A program made the translations under genes and the position numbers. DNA of 64,000 bases from CAWDPQ01 sp963804245 (GTDB taxonomy: Bacteria; Acidobacteriota; Vicinamibacteria; Vicinamibacterales; 2-12-FULL-66-21), in the NCBI GenBank assembly GCA_963804245.1, contig CAWDPQ010000009.1, forward strand, positions 620,001 to 684,000, read 5' to 3'. The notes beneath the pieces are model-generated. The model saw only the letters and a program-made list of their open reading frames with translations, was not told the DNA's origin and made no database searches. The stretch's first letter is position 1, and each line of letters starts with the position of its first letter. Of the stretch, positions 55,615 to 64,000 are shown one piece after another.

Positions 55615-56163
55615 TCAGAGCGGTTTGCGAATCAAGGTCAGGAACTCACTGCGCGTGCGGGCATCCGTTCTGAATGATCCGAGCATGGCGCTGGTGATGG
55701 CAGCCGAGTTCTGCTTCTCCACACCGCGCATCGACATGCACAGGTGGGTAGCTTCCATCACGACGCCGACGCCGAGCGGGTCGATTTTCTCGCGGATGGT
55801 CTCGGCGATCTGATTGGTCAGCCGTTCCTGCACCTGCAGACGTCGCGAGTACATCTCGACCAGCCGCGGAATCTTGCTCAACCCGACCACTTTGTCGCGC
55901 GGTATGTAGGCGACGTGGCAGCGGCCGAAGAACGGCAGCAGATGGTGCTCGCACAGACTGTAGAAGTCGATGTCTTTGACGATCACCATCTCGGTATAAT
56001 CGACGGTGAACAGCGCGTTGTTCAGCACCGCATCCGGGTCGGCGCCATAACCGCTCGTCAGAAAGCTCAGCGCTTTTTCGACGCGTCTCGGCGTGTTCCG
56101 CAGGCCCTCGCGCGATGGATCCTCGCCTAGCGCCACGAGCAATTGACGAATGATGTCCTGCAT
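55615..56163 (-). CDS. folE: GTP cyclohydrolase I
   Basis: 182 residues. VKDIDFYSLCEHHLLPFFGR (zinc Cys and His pair), LSKIPRLVEMYSRRLQVQERLT and ATHLCMSMRGVEK (second zinc Cys) are intact. It makes dihydroneopterin triphosphate for folate. Minus-strand start ATG 56163 has TACAAT six bases upstream and no ribosome-binding site, so it is probably leaderless. It overlaps the divergent TPR gene by 14 bases. Confidence 0.97.
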   Translation of the reverse strand: MQDIIRQLLVALGEDPSREGLRNTPRRVEKALSFLTSGYGADPDAVLNNALFTVDYTEMVIVKDIDFYSLCEHHLLPFFGRCHVAYIPRDKVVGLSKIPRLVEMYSRRLQVQERLTNQIAETIREKIDPLGVGVVMEATHLCMSMRGVEKQNSAAITSAMLGSFRTDARTRSEFLTLIRKPL

Positions 56164-56869
56164 CCTGGCATTGTATCTTGCGCTCTCAAGCGTGATTGGA
56201 CCGGCCGGGCAGACTGCTGATCCGGATGCGCTCTACGCGCAGCGCGAGGCGCTGTCGAATGCTCGCAAGGCCGGGGAAATCTGGGCGGCGCGAGTCGCCA
56301 AGGATCCGCGCGATTTCGCAGCAGCCTGGAAGCTCGCCCGGACGAAGTACTGGCTCGGTGGGCACGGGCCGCTCGACGAACGCAAGCAGATCCTCGAGGA
56401 TGGGATTGCCGCTGCGCGAGTTGCCATTGCCGCCGAACCAAAGCGCCCCGAAGGACATTTCTGGCTGGCGGCGAACATGGGCGAATTGGCCGAGTCGTTC
56501 GGGCTCCGGCAGGGACTCAAGTACCGCGGGGACATCAAGGACGCGCTGCTCACCGTGCTGAAGCTGGATCCAGCATTCCAGCAGGGTTCAGCCGACCGCG
56601 CCCTCGGTCGCTGGTACTGCAAAGTGCCCGGGCTCTTCGGCGGTAGCAAAAAGAAGTCGGAGGAGCATCTCCGGCGGTCACTCGAGTTCGACCGGAACAG
56701 CACAGCGTCCCTCTATTTTCTCGCGGAGACGCTGATCGACATGAATCGTCAGGCGGAGGCGAAGACTGAACTGCAGAGGGTGCTGGATGCGCCGCTGAAC
56801 CCGGACTGGGAGCCCGAGGATCGCGAGTTCAAGGACAAAGCACAAACCCTGATCGCGAAGTTGAAGTAG
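56150..56869 (+). CDS. Secreted TPR-like protein
   Basis: 239 residues. A signal-like N-terminus (MMSCILALYLALSSVIGPAG) precedes a helical-repeat domain: AWKLARTKYWLGGHGP, GHFWLAANMGELAESFGLR, DRALGRWYCKVPGLFGGSKKKS, ASLYFLAETLIDMNRQAEAKT. This pattern fits TatT-like (TRAP transporter accessory) or general TPR proteins. The start is uncertain since the chosen ATG lies inside folE; GTG 56191 is a possible shorter start. Confidence 0.75.
   Translation: MMSCILALYLALSSVIGPAGQTADPDALYAQREALSNARKAGEIWAARVAKDPRDFAAAWKLARTKYWLGGHGPLDERKQILEDGIAAARVAIAAEPKRPEGHFWLAANMGELAESFGLRQGLKYRGDIKDALLTVLKLDPAFQQGSADRALGRWYCKVPGLFGGSKKKSEEHLRRSLEFDRNSTASLYFLAETLIDMNRQAEAKTELQRVLDAPLNPDWEPEDREFKDKAQTLIAKLK
56170..56175 (-). 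promoter_or_regulatory. -10 hexamer TACAAT with leaderless spacing for folE
   Basis: TACAAT, six bases, then ATG 56163 on the minus strand. It lies within the first codons of the divergent TPR gene. Confidence 0.5.
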
Positions 56870-56884
56870 CCCCCGAGGCCATCT

Positions 56885-56966
56885 TTCAGCGCTCGCGGGG
56901 CCCCACCCCCGCTCGCTCTCGCTCGGCGGCTTCGCGCCTCGCTCGGGCCGCAGGCGCTGCCCCCGA
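56885..56966. repeat. GC-rich dispersed repeat, inverted copy
   Basis: Reverse complement of the unit at 55519-55600, between the TPR gene and the convergent cobalamin-binding-like gene. Confidence 0.7.
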
Positions 56967-56968
56967 GC

Positions 56969-57751
56969 CTATTCAACCGCGGCGGCAATGCAGGTGTGCA
57001 GCTGACGTACTCCCTCGGTCAGCGATGCCGGGCCCGGCTGCAGAATGTACGTGGACTTGATCTCGTGGATCCGTTCAGCCTTGACCGCACTGACGGTTTC
57101 CCAACCTTGCCGCTCGACGATCGATTTCTTTTTCACGCCCTTGCCGCACCACGACGCCACGATCAGTTCCGGATCGCGGGCGACGACGTCGGCCGGGTCA
57201 ACGATCCGGTGCTTGGCGAGTGACGCGGACCGCAACTCGGGGAAGATCGGCTGACCGCCGGCAATCTCGATCAATTCATCCACCCAGCAGATGCCCGAGA
57301 TGATCGGCGCATCCCACTCCTCGAAGAAGACGCGCGGCCGCCGCGGCAGCTTGGCGGCTGCCGCCCGAATCTCGTTCAGGCCGCTCGACAGTTCCGCGAC
57401 CAGCGCCTCGGCGCGGTCGATGCGACCAACGAGTGACCCGACAATGACGATCATCTGGAGGATTTCTGCGACGCTGCGCTGGTTGAACGTCACCACGGTG
57501 TAACCTCGCCGAATCAGTTCGGCGGCGATGTCCGCCTGCAGATCCGAGAACGCGAGGATCAAATCCGGCCGGAGGGCTTCGATCTTGTCGAATCGGGCAT
57601 TGATGAACGCCGATACACGCGGTTTCCGTCGCGCCTCGGGCGGGCGAACGGTGTAACCAGAGACACCGACGATGCGATCGCCTTCACCAATCAGGTAGAG
57701 CGTTTCGGTGGTTTCCTCCGTGAGGCAGACGATTCGCTCCGGAAACCTCAT
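56969..57751 (-). CDS. BtuF/FecB-like substrate-binding protein without signal peptide
   Basis: About 260 residues. MRFPERIVCLTEETTETLY at ATG 57751 is the usual first strand of cobalamin/siderophore-binding type III periplasmic proteins; ALRPDLILAFSDLQADIAAEL and EWDAPIISGICWVDELIEIAGG follow. No signal peptide or lipobox is visible even if the longer frame to 57814 is used, so it may be cytoplasmic, as seen for stand-alone members of this family. No btuC/btuD-like genes or riboswitch are nearby. Ligand unknown, with cobalamin the first guess. Confidence 0.85.
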   Translation of the reverse strand: MRFPERIVCLTEETTETLYLIGEGDRIVGVSGYTVRPPEARRKPRVSAFINARFDKIEALRPDLILAFSDLQADIAAELIRRGYTVVTFNQRSVAEILQMIVIVGSLVGRIDRAEALVAELSSGLNEIRAAAAKLPRRPRVFFEEWDAPIISGICWVDELIEIAGGQPIFPELRSASLAKHRIVDPADVVARDPELIVASWCGKGVKKKSIVERQGWETVSAVKAERIHEIKSTYILQPGPASLTEGVRQLHTCIAAAVE

Positions 57752-57974
57752 GTGTGGTGAATAGTCTCGCATACGCAACGGACCGGGTGGGAAGCCGTGT
57801 GCACTATGTCGCACAGCGAATTGCCGGCACGAACATTGATCAAATCAATCACATCGTGGAGAATGCCAGCTATCCCGCAGAACTTCTCTGGTCGCAGCGC
57901 CTTTGCCGCTGTACAGCACGCCTTGCGCGGATGAGCCGCACTGAACGGTGGAGCGCAGCTAAGGGAGATTGCCG

Positions 57975-59597
57975 GTGAACAGGCCGCTTCGGGCCGTGGT
58001 CGTGGCGTTCGGCTGCACAGCCATGGTCACTGGCTCTGTCAACGAGGCAATCGCGCAAACTCTTCGGTTGCCCGGCACCATCGAAGCCGAAGATTTCGAT
58101 CAAGGCGCTGTTGACGTCGCTTACTCAGATACCACTGCTGGAAACACCGGCGGTGCGTACCGCTCGACTAACGTCGACATCGAAACAACCACCGATACCG
58201 GCGGCGGCTACAACCTCGGCTGGGTCGCCGCAGGTGAGTGGTTGAAGTACACCGTCAACGTGACGGCGGCAGGTGCCTACGACTTGGAGATTCGGGTTGC
58301 GGCAAGAGGCGCGGGCGGAATCTTCCACATCGAGATCGACGGCGTCGATCGTACCGGGCCGATCACCATCCCGGAGACTGGCGGCTGGCAGCAGTGGGCC
58401 AGCGTCACGAAGCCGGGGTTGAATCTGATCGCTGGCACACAGGTCTGGCGTGTGGTCATGGACCGGGCTGGCGAGTTTGCTGTTGGCAACATCAACTTCT
58501 TCCGCGTGGTCAGCGCCACCCCCGCGCCCGGTCCCGGCCCCGCTCCGAATCCCGCTCCAGCCCGCAGCCCCGTTCCGAGCCCTGCACCATCGGAACCTCC
58601 GGCTGGGGGCGATCCGACCGCGACGGACATCGTGCTCTATGCGTCCGATGTGACGACCTCGGCCGGCAACTGGGTGCGCGGCAACTATGCAACCGGCGCT
58701 GGCGGCCAGGCGATGCAGAGCAACGATGCCGGCTGGTCGAACGCGAACGAGGCGCTCCCGGCGCCGGCCGACTTCTTCGAGGCCCGGTTCACGCCAGTGG
58801 CGAACAAGCCCTACCGCGTCTGGATGCGGCTTCGCGCCAACGCCGACTCGAAATTCAACGACTCGATCTGGCTGCAGTTCTCCGGCGCGGTCGATGCCGA
58901 CGGCGCGCCGCTGTGGCGGATTGGAACGCTGATCGGCATGCTGGTGAACCTGGAGTCGTGCGCCAATTGCGGCGTCTCTGGCTGGGGTTGGCAAACCGGC
59001 GCCTGGTGGGTGCCCCAGGATTCGATCGTGCGTTTCCCCGCCGCCAGCCTACAGACGCTCCGCGTGCAAACTCGCGAAGACGGCGTCCGAATCGATCAGA
59101 TTATTCTGAGCCCGACGACCTATCTCGATTCGCCGCCGGGAACGCCAATCAACGACACGAACATCGTGGCAAAGAGTGGGGGCAAGCCGACCCCGCCGAT
59201 CCCGCCGAGTCCGCCGACTGCTCCGAGCGGACCCATCGGACCGAGCGGGCCTGCCGGGACGGGTGCGAATGCGAGACCAACGACGGCGATTACGAGCAAC
59301 CCGGCCGGCGCACCGCGACGGCCGGCAACCACGCTCGCTTTCACGGCACCTCCGGATCACGATTCCAGGGTGACGTCATACTCGGTCGCCATCTTCAAAG
59401 TCGAGGATTCCACCAAGGCACCCCCGGTCGATACCGCCAGTCTCGGAAAGCCGTCGGCAGCACCGAACGGCGAGATTGCGGTGGACATCTCCGGGATTGT
59501 CAAGTCGCTCCCGCCGGGATGGTATTACCTCGTCGTCAGCGCGCACTATACGACGGAGATTGTCCCTAGCTCACCGTCTACGCCCTTTCCGAGGTGA
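57975..59597 (+). CDS. Secreted CBM6-type modular protein
   Basis: 540 residues. GTG 57975 lies after GGGAGA. A signal peptide of about 30 residues (cut near AIAQ) leads to a CBM6/CBM35-like beta-sandwich (LPGTIEAEDFDQGAVDVAY to GNINFFRVV), a Pro/Ala linker, a second domain common in acidobacteria (DIVLYASDVTTSAGNWVRG to RIDQIILSP), a Gly/Pro linker and a C-terminal Ig/Fn3-like strand region (AFTAPPDHDSRVTSYSVAIF). It probably binds cell-surface or environmental polysaccharide; no catalytic domain is present. It is the paralogue of the next gene. Confidence 0.85.
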   Translation: MNRPLRAVVVAFGCTAMVTGSVNEAIAQTLRLPGTIEAEDFDQGAVDVAYSDTTAGNTGGAYRSTNVDIETTTDTGGGYNLGWVAAGEWLKYTVNVTAAGAYDLEIRVAARGAGGIFHIEIDGVDRTGPITIPETGGWQQWASVTKPGLNLIAGTQVWRVVMDRAGEFAVGNINFFRVVSATPAPGPGPAPNPAPARSPVPSPAPSEPPAGGDPTATDIVLYASDVTTSAGNWVRGNYATGAGGQAMQSNDAGWSNANEALPAPADFFEARFTPVANKPYRVWMRLRANADSKFNDSIWLQFSGAVDADGAPLWRIGTLIGMLVNLESCANCGVSGWGWQTGAWWVPQDSIVRFPAASLQTLRVQTREDGVRIDQIILSPTTYLDSPPGTPINDTNIVAKSGGKPTPPIPPSPPTAPSGPIGPSGPAGTGANARPTTAITSNPAGAPRRPATTLAFTAPPDHDSRVTSYSVAIFKVEDSTKAPPVDTASLGKPSAAPNGEIAVDISGIVKSLPPGWYYLVVSAHYTTEIVPSSPSTPFPR

Positions 59598-59904
59598 TCG
59601 CTCGACACCTCCGAATCGAATGGGATCGATCGACGATGCGTGATCTGCGGCCACAGCTCACGCCGTACGTCAAACTTTCATAGCAAAAACCCGCGAAGCG
59701 CAAAAAATACTGCGTCGTGTGTGCGCGCGCGGCAACCAAGCGCCCACCTCATCCACAAAACATATCGATAAAATCTGTCTCCTTTCCAGTCGAGCTTGAT
59801 CTGGCGGTCAATTTGCCCCCGGCTGCCACGGCAGACCCTGCATTCATCTGGTTTGCGTAAGCGGACCACGCATCTCGTGACCGCGAGAGTCGAGGAGTGT
59901 CTAC
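59598..59904. other. Intergenic region between the two CBM6 genes
   Basis: 307 bases. The only feature seen is a GAGGAG ribosome-binding site at its right end, eight bases before GTG 59905. It probably holds the promoter of the second gene; no repeat was found. Confidence 0.4.
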
Positions 59905-62876
59905 GTGAGGGCATGTGTGTCTCAGAGCCTGGCAAAAACGTTTCTGTGTGTCGGAGTTCTAGCGTGCGCGGCATCAGCCAGCGCCCAGTCCATATCCCTC
60001 CCGGGAACCATACAAGTCGAAGATTTCGATCAAGGGGCAAGCGGAGTCGCATACTACGACTCGACCGACGGAAATCGCGGTGATCGAGTATCGTGCGACG
60101 GATGTTGATATCGAGGCGTGCGACGAGGGCGGTTTCGACGTCGGTTGGGTTACCGCAGGCGAGTGGTTGAAGTACACGGTCAACGTCTCGCAGACGGGTG
60201 TCTACACGTTGGAGTTTCGCGTGTCGTCCAAGGACAGGGGAGGGACGTTCCACCTTGAGGTGAACGGCGTGGATCGAACCGGCCCAATCCAGGTTCCCGA
60301 CACCAATGGGTGGCAAAACTGGACGACGCTTACAAAATCCGGGGTCAGCCTCAGTGCCGGCTCGCAGGTCTGGCGACTCGTCTTCGATATAGATACGGCG
60401 GAGGCGACCGTCGGGAATTTCAATTATATCCGCGCTACCGGGCCGGCATCGAGCGGCACGTCGGGCGGTCGTCGGGGCCTTATGGGGGTACGCCGGTTGT
60501 GCTTCCCGGTACGGTGCAGGCCGAGGATTTCGATAATGGCGGGGAAGGAGTGGCATACCATGACCTTTCCGGCGCGAATCAGGGCGAAGCGTACCGTTCC
60601 ACCGCCGTAGACGTCCAGCCGAGTGCGGATTCAGGAGGCGGTTACAACGTCGGCTGGGCGTTCGCGCAGGAGTGGCTCGCCTACACCGTCAACGTGGCAA
60701 CGGCGGGAACCTACGATATCGAAGTGCGAGTCGCCTCGAATGGATCGGGAGGTGCCTTTCACATTGAAGTCAACGGCGTCGATCGAACCGGACCGTTCAG
60801 CGTGCCAAATACCGGTGGCTGGCAGTCATGGGTGACGATTCGAAGACGGGGATCGCGCTCTCTGCGGGACAGCAGGTCTTGAAGCTGGTGATGGACTCGG
60901 AAGCTCGTCCGGTTGGCGTCGGGAACTTCAACTACATACGCGTCGCGGGTGGAACCGGGATCGGCGTGGAGGTGGATCGACGCCGTATACAGGCACCGCC
61001 GTGGCCTGCCGGACGGTGCAGTTCGAGGCTTTCGACAACGGCGGTGAGGGCGTGGCGTTCCACGATCTGTCCACCGAGAACTCGGGCGGTGCTTCCGCAC
61101 GACGGCGTTGACATCGAACCCACCAGCGATCCGGCGGCGGCTACAACATCGGCTACGCCTTCGCCAGCGAGTGGCTCGCTACACGGTGAACGTGGGCGCA
61201 GCGGGCACCTACGACATCGAAGCTCGCGTGGCGTCGAATGGAACGGGCGGTACTTCCACATCGAGATCAACGGCGTCGACCGGACGGTCCGCTCTCGTGC
61301 CGAACACCGGCGGGTGGCAGACGTGGACACATTCGGAAGACCGGTTTGAGCTTGAGCGCAGGGCAGCAGGTGTGGCGTCTCGTGATGGACACGAACGGTG
61401 CGGGCACTGTAGTCGCCAACTTCAACTTCATTCGAGTAGCGAGCGCTCGGGAACGTCGAATCAGCCGCCGAACGTCAGTATTACGAGTCCGGCGAATAAT
61501 GCGTCGTACACGGCTCCGGCGAGCATGACCATCAACGCCTCAGCGTCCGACGCCGATGGCACGGTCGCGCAAGTGGACTTCTACGCCGCCGCGCAATTCA
61601 TGAGCAGCGACACCAGTTCGCCCTACAGCGCAACCTGGAGCGGCGCGGGAGCGGGCATTTACGCACTGACAGCTGTCGCCCGCGACAATCAGGGCGCCAC
61701 GCGGACGTCGAGCACCGTCAATGTCACGGTGACCGGATCGACCGATGGCGGCGGGGGCGGGACGTGGACGAGCGCCGACGTCGGCAACCCGGACAGCCCT
61801 GGCTCGTCGACCACGTCGAGCGGGACGTTCACGGTGAGCGGAACCGGCGAGGACATCTGGGACACCGCCGACCAGTTCAGGTTCGTATATCAACAGCTGC
61901 AGGGTGACGTCGAAGTGATCGCCCGGGTCAACTCGCTCCAGGGCCCTGACATTTGGTCCAAGGGCGGCGTCATGATTCGTGGAAGCTTGTCCGGCAGCGC
62001 GCCGAACATGCTCGTGGCGGCGACGATCGGCAGCGGCTGGACGTTCCAGCGGCGGCGCGCGGACGGCGACATCAGTTACGGTCCCGGGGCGACCAAGCCG
62101 GGACGGCTCCTGGCTGGGTTCGCATCACCAGGCAGGGTAATCAGCTGAGCGGCTACACATCGACGGACGGCAGCACGTGGACGCTGTTCAACAGCGACAC
62201 GATTGCCATGCCTTCGACGGTGTATGTCGGTCTCGCCGTGACGGCCCACAGTCCGACAGGGCAGGCCACCGCGGTCTTCTCGAACGTGACCGCCCGCCCG
62301 CTGTCGCCAACGAGCACCCCGCCGCCCACGGTGTCCCTCACCGGTCCGGCGAACGGAGCCACATACACCGCACCGGCCAACATGTCGATTACCGCGACGG
62401 CGTCCGACAGCAACGGTACCGTGTCGCGTGTCGACTTCTATGCCGGCGGCACGTTCCTGGGCAGCGACGCCAGCAGCCCGTATAGCTTCAACTGGACCGC
62501 CGTGGCCGCCGGGAGCTATTCGCTGACCGCGGTTGCGGTCGACAATGGCGGCGCCTCCACGACGTCCGGCGCCGTGAACGTCGCGGTGTCGGGAACCGTC
62601 TCACATCCGACGACGGTTGTGTTCACGCCGTCTCCCGATCACACCACGCTCGTGAGCTCCTATTCGGTTGCACTTTACCGTGCCAGCGATCCGGTAACAG
62701 CTTCGCCAGTCGCCACGAAGAACCTCGGTAAGCCGTCACCGGTCAACGGCGAGATCTCCGCGTCCATCACCGACATCGTGACCCCGTTACCTTCCGGCTC
62801 GTTCTACGCAGTGGTGACGGCAATCGGTTCGGGCGGATCGGCCCAGAGCACGCCGTCGCCGCCCTTCACCAACTGA
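59905..62876 (+). CDS. Secreted multi-CBM6 / Ig-like modular protein with many frameshifts
   Basis: About 990 residues if all frames are joined. Start GTG 59905 (MRACVSQSLAKTFLCVGVLA, signal peptide). Order: CBM6-like copy 1 (about 59990-60450), copy 2 (60490-60950), copy 3 (61000-61450), Ig-like repeat (61460-61735), an LamG/DUF1349-like sandwich (61760-62290), a second Ig-like repeat (62320-62600) and a C-terminal strand region (FTPSPDHTTLVSSYSVALY) that matches the end of the previous gene. At least nine one-base changes break the frame between 60080 and 62110. CBM copy 3 alone needs seven or more single-base additions (for example in runs of C or G) to read through. It is either a real pseudogene or badly resolved repeats. 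Confidence 0.7.
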
Positions 62877-62882
62877 GTTGTT

Positions 62883-62908
62883 GGATGGCAGTTGCTATAC
62901 TGCCATCC
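62883..62908. promoter_or_regulatory. Perfect 9-bp inverted repeat around a TATACT hexamer
   Basis: GGATGGCAG at 62883-62891 pairs with CTGCCATCC at 62900-62908; the loop and first base of the right arm form TATACT. It ends exactly at the ATG 62909. It may be an operator over a leaderless promoter, or the terminator of the CBM6 gene, which ends seven bases to the left. Confidence 0.6.
62896..62901 (+). promoter_or_regulatory. -10 hexamer TATACT with leaderless spacing
   Basis: TATACT followed by seven bases and ATG 62909. No ribosome-binding site. Confidence 0.5.
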
Positions 62909-63584
62909 ATGCGGGACTTCTTCACTGGTCGATCGCGGGCGCTTCCACTCATCGTGGGAGCGCTCGTGATCGTGTCGGACGGCGCGGCAGCGATGCAGCG
63001 CGGTCGTACTACGTCGGCCAAGCCAGCGCCGGCGACGGCTGCTAAAAAGGAGCCGGCGCAGGTGAAGTGTGCCGAGCTCCTCGGCACCGGTACCAAGACC
63101 TCTTCAACCTACTGCTTCGTCCTCGCCGGTCGGGATCCGGCGGAAGGGGTGATCGTCACGGTCCCGCCACACGCCGGCGAAGCCACGCTCACCTTCGACC
63201 TGCACAACCGCCATCTCTATTCGGAAGAAGAGATGCGGGCCGGGCGCAGAGTACGCGAAATACACGGCCGTTATCGGCGTGCTGACGATGAAAGGGGAGT
63301 TGCTGGAGCGGGGCGCGGTCCAGACCGAGTTCCGGACAGCGGCTGACTTATACGAACGCATCTCCGGTGGCGCCGGACCTGGTGGGGTGAAGGCCGTCGC
63401 GCCGATCGGGCGCGAACAGGTCGTGATTCGCCTCCCGCAGGGCGTCGCTCAGGTAAGTTTGCTCGGGGAAGTCCTCGAAGCCGTGACCGCCGCCGGCCGC
63501 GAGACCGCCGCTCCGGGCCGACCCGTGGCGCTCGTCAGCAATGTGACGGTCGAATATCGACCCCTGAAGAAAGGAAGAAAGTAG
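62909..63584 (+). CDS. Secreted protein of unknown function, frameshifted
   Basis: About 225 residues after repair. From ATG 62909: MRDFFTGRSRALPLIVGALV, a signal peptide cut near AAAMQ. Then a short Ala/Lys linker and a beta-rich domain (CAELLGTGTKTSSTYCFVL, TVPPHAGEATLTFDLHNRHLY) with two Cys that may form a disulfide. The second half (LTMKGELLERGAVQTEF, REQVVIRLPQGVAQVSLLGE) is in another frame, joined by removing one G of 63242-63244. It ends NVTVEYRPLKKGRK by reading into a polypurine repeat. No family is recognised. Confidence 0.7.
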
Positions 63585-63592
63585 AAGGAAGA

Positions 63593-63687
63593 GCGCCTGC
63601 GGCCCGAGCGAGGCGCAATGCCGCCGAGCGAGAGCGCTTGCGGGTGCCCGTCTGCCCGGGCCCCAAGCGCATTGATAAATGCAGACT
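63593..63687. repeat. GC-rich dispersed repeat with AAGCGCATTGATAAATGC tail
   Basis: Direct copy of the unit at 55519 (GCGCCTGCGGCCCGAGCG), ending in GGGCCCC and the same tail as at 52171-52200. Confidence 0.7.
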
Positions 63688-63703
63688 GAAAGGTGAAAGA
63701 AGC

Positions 63704-64000
63704 CTAGTGTATTCCCTGCCATTTGTGCTGCGAGACGATCACCTTCATCTCGAGTAGCTCGATCAGTGAGCGGCACCGCGCCAGCAGGCCATCCCGTTCG
63801 AGCAGGGCTTGCTTTTCGACGGGTTCGAGCTCGAGATACTGGGCCAGGGCGTTGACCAGATCCTCGTCGGCCATCGACGGCGGTACCTTGGCGTCGGTGC
63901 CCCTGCCTTCCGGCTGCGGCACGAGCAGCGCCTCGAGCCGGCGACGTTCGACGCGGATGCTGGCCCGTTCGTCGTCGTTCAGATCTTCTGTCATCGTCTC
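63704..64000 (-). CDS. LON substrate-binding-domain-like protein, C-terminal fragment
   Basis: 97 residues, probably only the end of a gene that continues beyond the right edge. The last 45 residues (LVNALAQYLELEPVEKQALL, then ARCRSLIELLEMKVI) match the C-terminal helical part of stand-alone LON N-domain (PF02190-type) proteins, which have no protease part. The ATG at 63994 is then an inner methionine. These proteins bind hydrophobic peptides; their role is not well known. Confidence 0.5.
   Translation of the reverse strand, partial: ETMTEDLNDDERASIRVERRRLEALLVPQPEGRGTDAKVPPSMADEDLVNALAQYLELEPVEKQALLERDGLLARCRSLIELLEMKVIVSQHKWQGIH

Noticed and set aside
57752..57974. Cobalamin riboswitch before the BtuF-like gene
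   Set aside because: No B12-box-like conserved motif (GCCACTG type) was found upstream of the minus-strand start.

Overview
The window reads as chromosomal DNA of a high-GC, Gram-negative, didermal, rod-forming bacterium. An Oar-type TonB-dependent receptor with a carboxypeptidase-regulatory-like N-terminus, a PpiD-type periplasmic chaperone, a MreBCD/PBP2/RodA elongasome cluster, DUF4097 and CBM6-type secreted proteins, and the style of the intergenic repeats together suggest an Acidobacteriota genome, possibly class Vicinamibacteria (subdivision 6). That placement is inference from gene content; no rRNA is present. One tRNA (Leu, CAG) was found, and no CRISPR array or insertion sequence.

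Layout. 1-8 kb: the end of an MHS-type MFS carrier, two small unknown ORFs, a methyltransferase, then a glycosyltransferase/nucleotidyltransferase pair divergent from a CofD/YvcK-like protein fused to a GT2-like domain, followed by a DUF1479 (YbiU) dioxygenase and a SnoaL-like protein. 8-14 kb: a GIY-YIG relic beside tRNA-Leu, a small membrane protein, a lone receiver protein, SppA, PpiD and a GAF-GGDEF cyclase. 14.9-22.3 kb: mreB-mreC-mreD-PBP2-rodA-RNase G. 22.4-26.5 kb: small secreted protein, then DUF4097 / zinc-finger anti-sigma / ECF sigma (one minus-strand unit), then an MGMT-fold protein and its membrane partner. 26.7-32.4 kb: HD-GYP protein and a nucleoside salvage operon (pyrimidine phosphorylase, CNT transporter, purine nucleoside phosphorylase, cytidine deaminase). 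32.6-35.8 kb: mtnA, tsaD, yjbQ, HD hydrolase. 35.8-39.6 kb: two ABC ATPase/permease pairs. 39.7-45.4 kb: secreted protein, GGCT, PilZ, aldehyde dehydrogenase, PAS histidine kinase. 45.4-50.4 kb (minus): unknown secreted protein, TPR protein, Oar-like receptor. 50.7-55.5 kb: thiolase, IDH/IMDH-like dehydrogenase, thiolase, 3-hydroxyacyl-CoA dehydrogenase. 55.6-64 kb: folE, TPR protein, cobalamin-binding-like protein, two modular CBM6 secreted proteins, an unknown secreted protein, and a LON-domain fragment at the right edge.

Three window-wide signals stand out. First, at least eleven genes are each broken by a single apparent extra base (every composite length is 1 modulo 3), while one modular gene at 60-62 kb carries a burst of mainly one-base losses; this looks more like consensus error than gene decay. 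Second, at least eight genes have a TANNNT hexamer exactly 6-7 nt before the start codon and no ribosome-binding site, which is the layout of leaderless transcripts. Third, intergenic spacers are filled with seven-base tandem repeats of several unrelated sequences, with REP-like hairpins, and with an approximately 80-bp GC-rich dispersed repeat.
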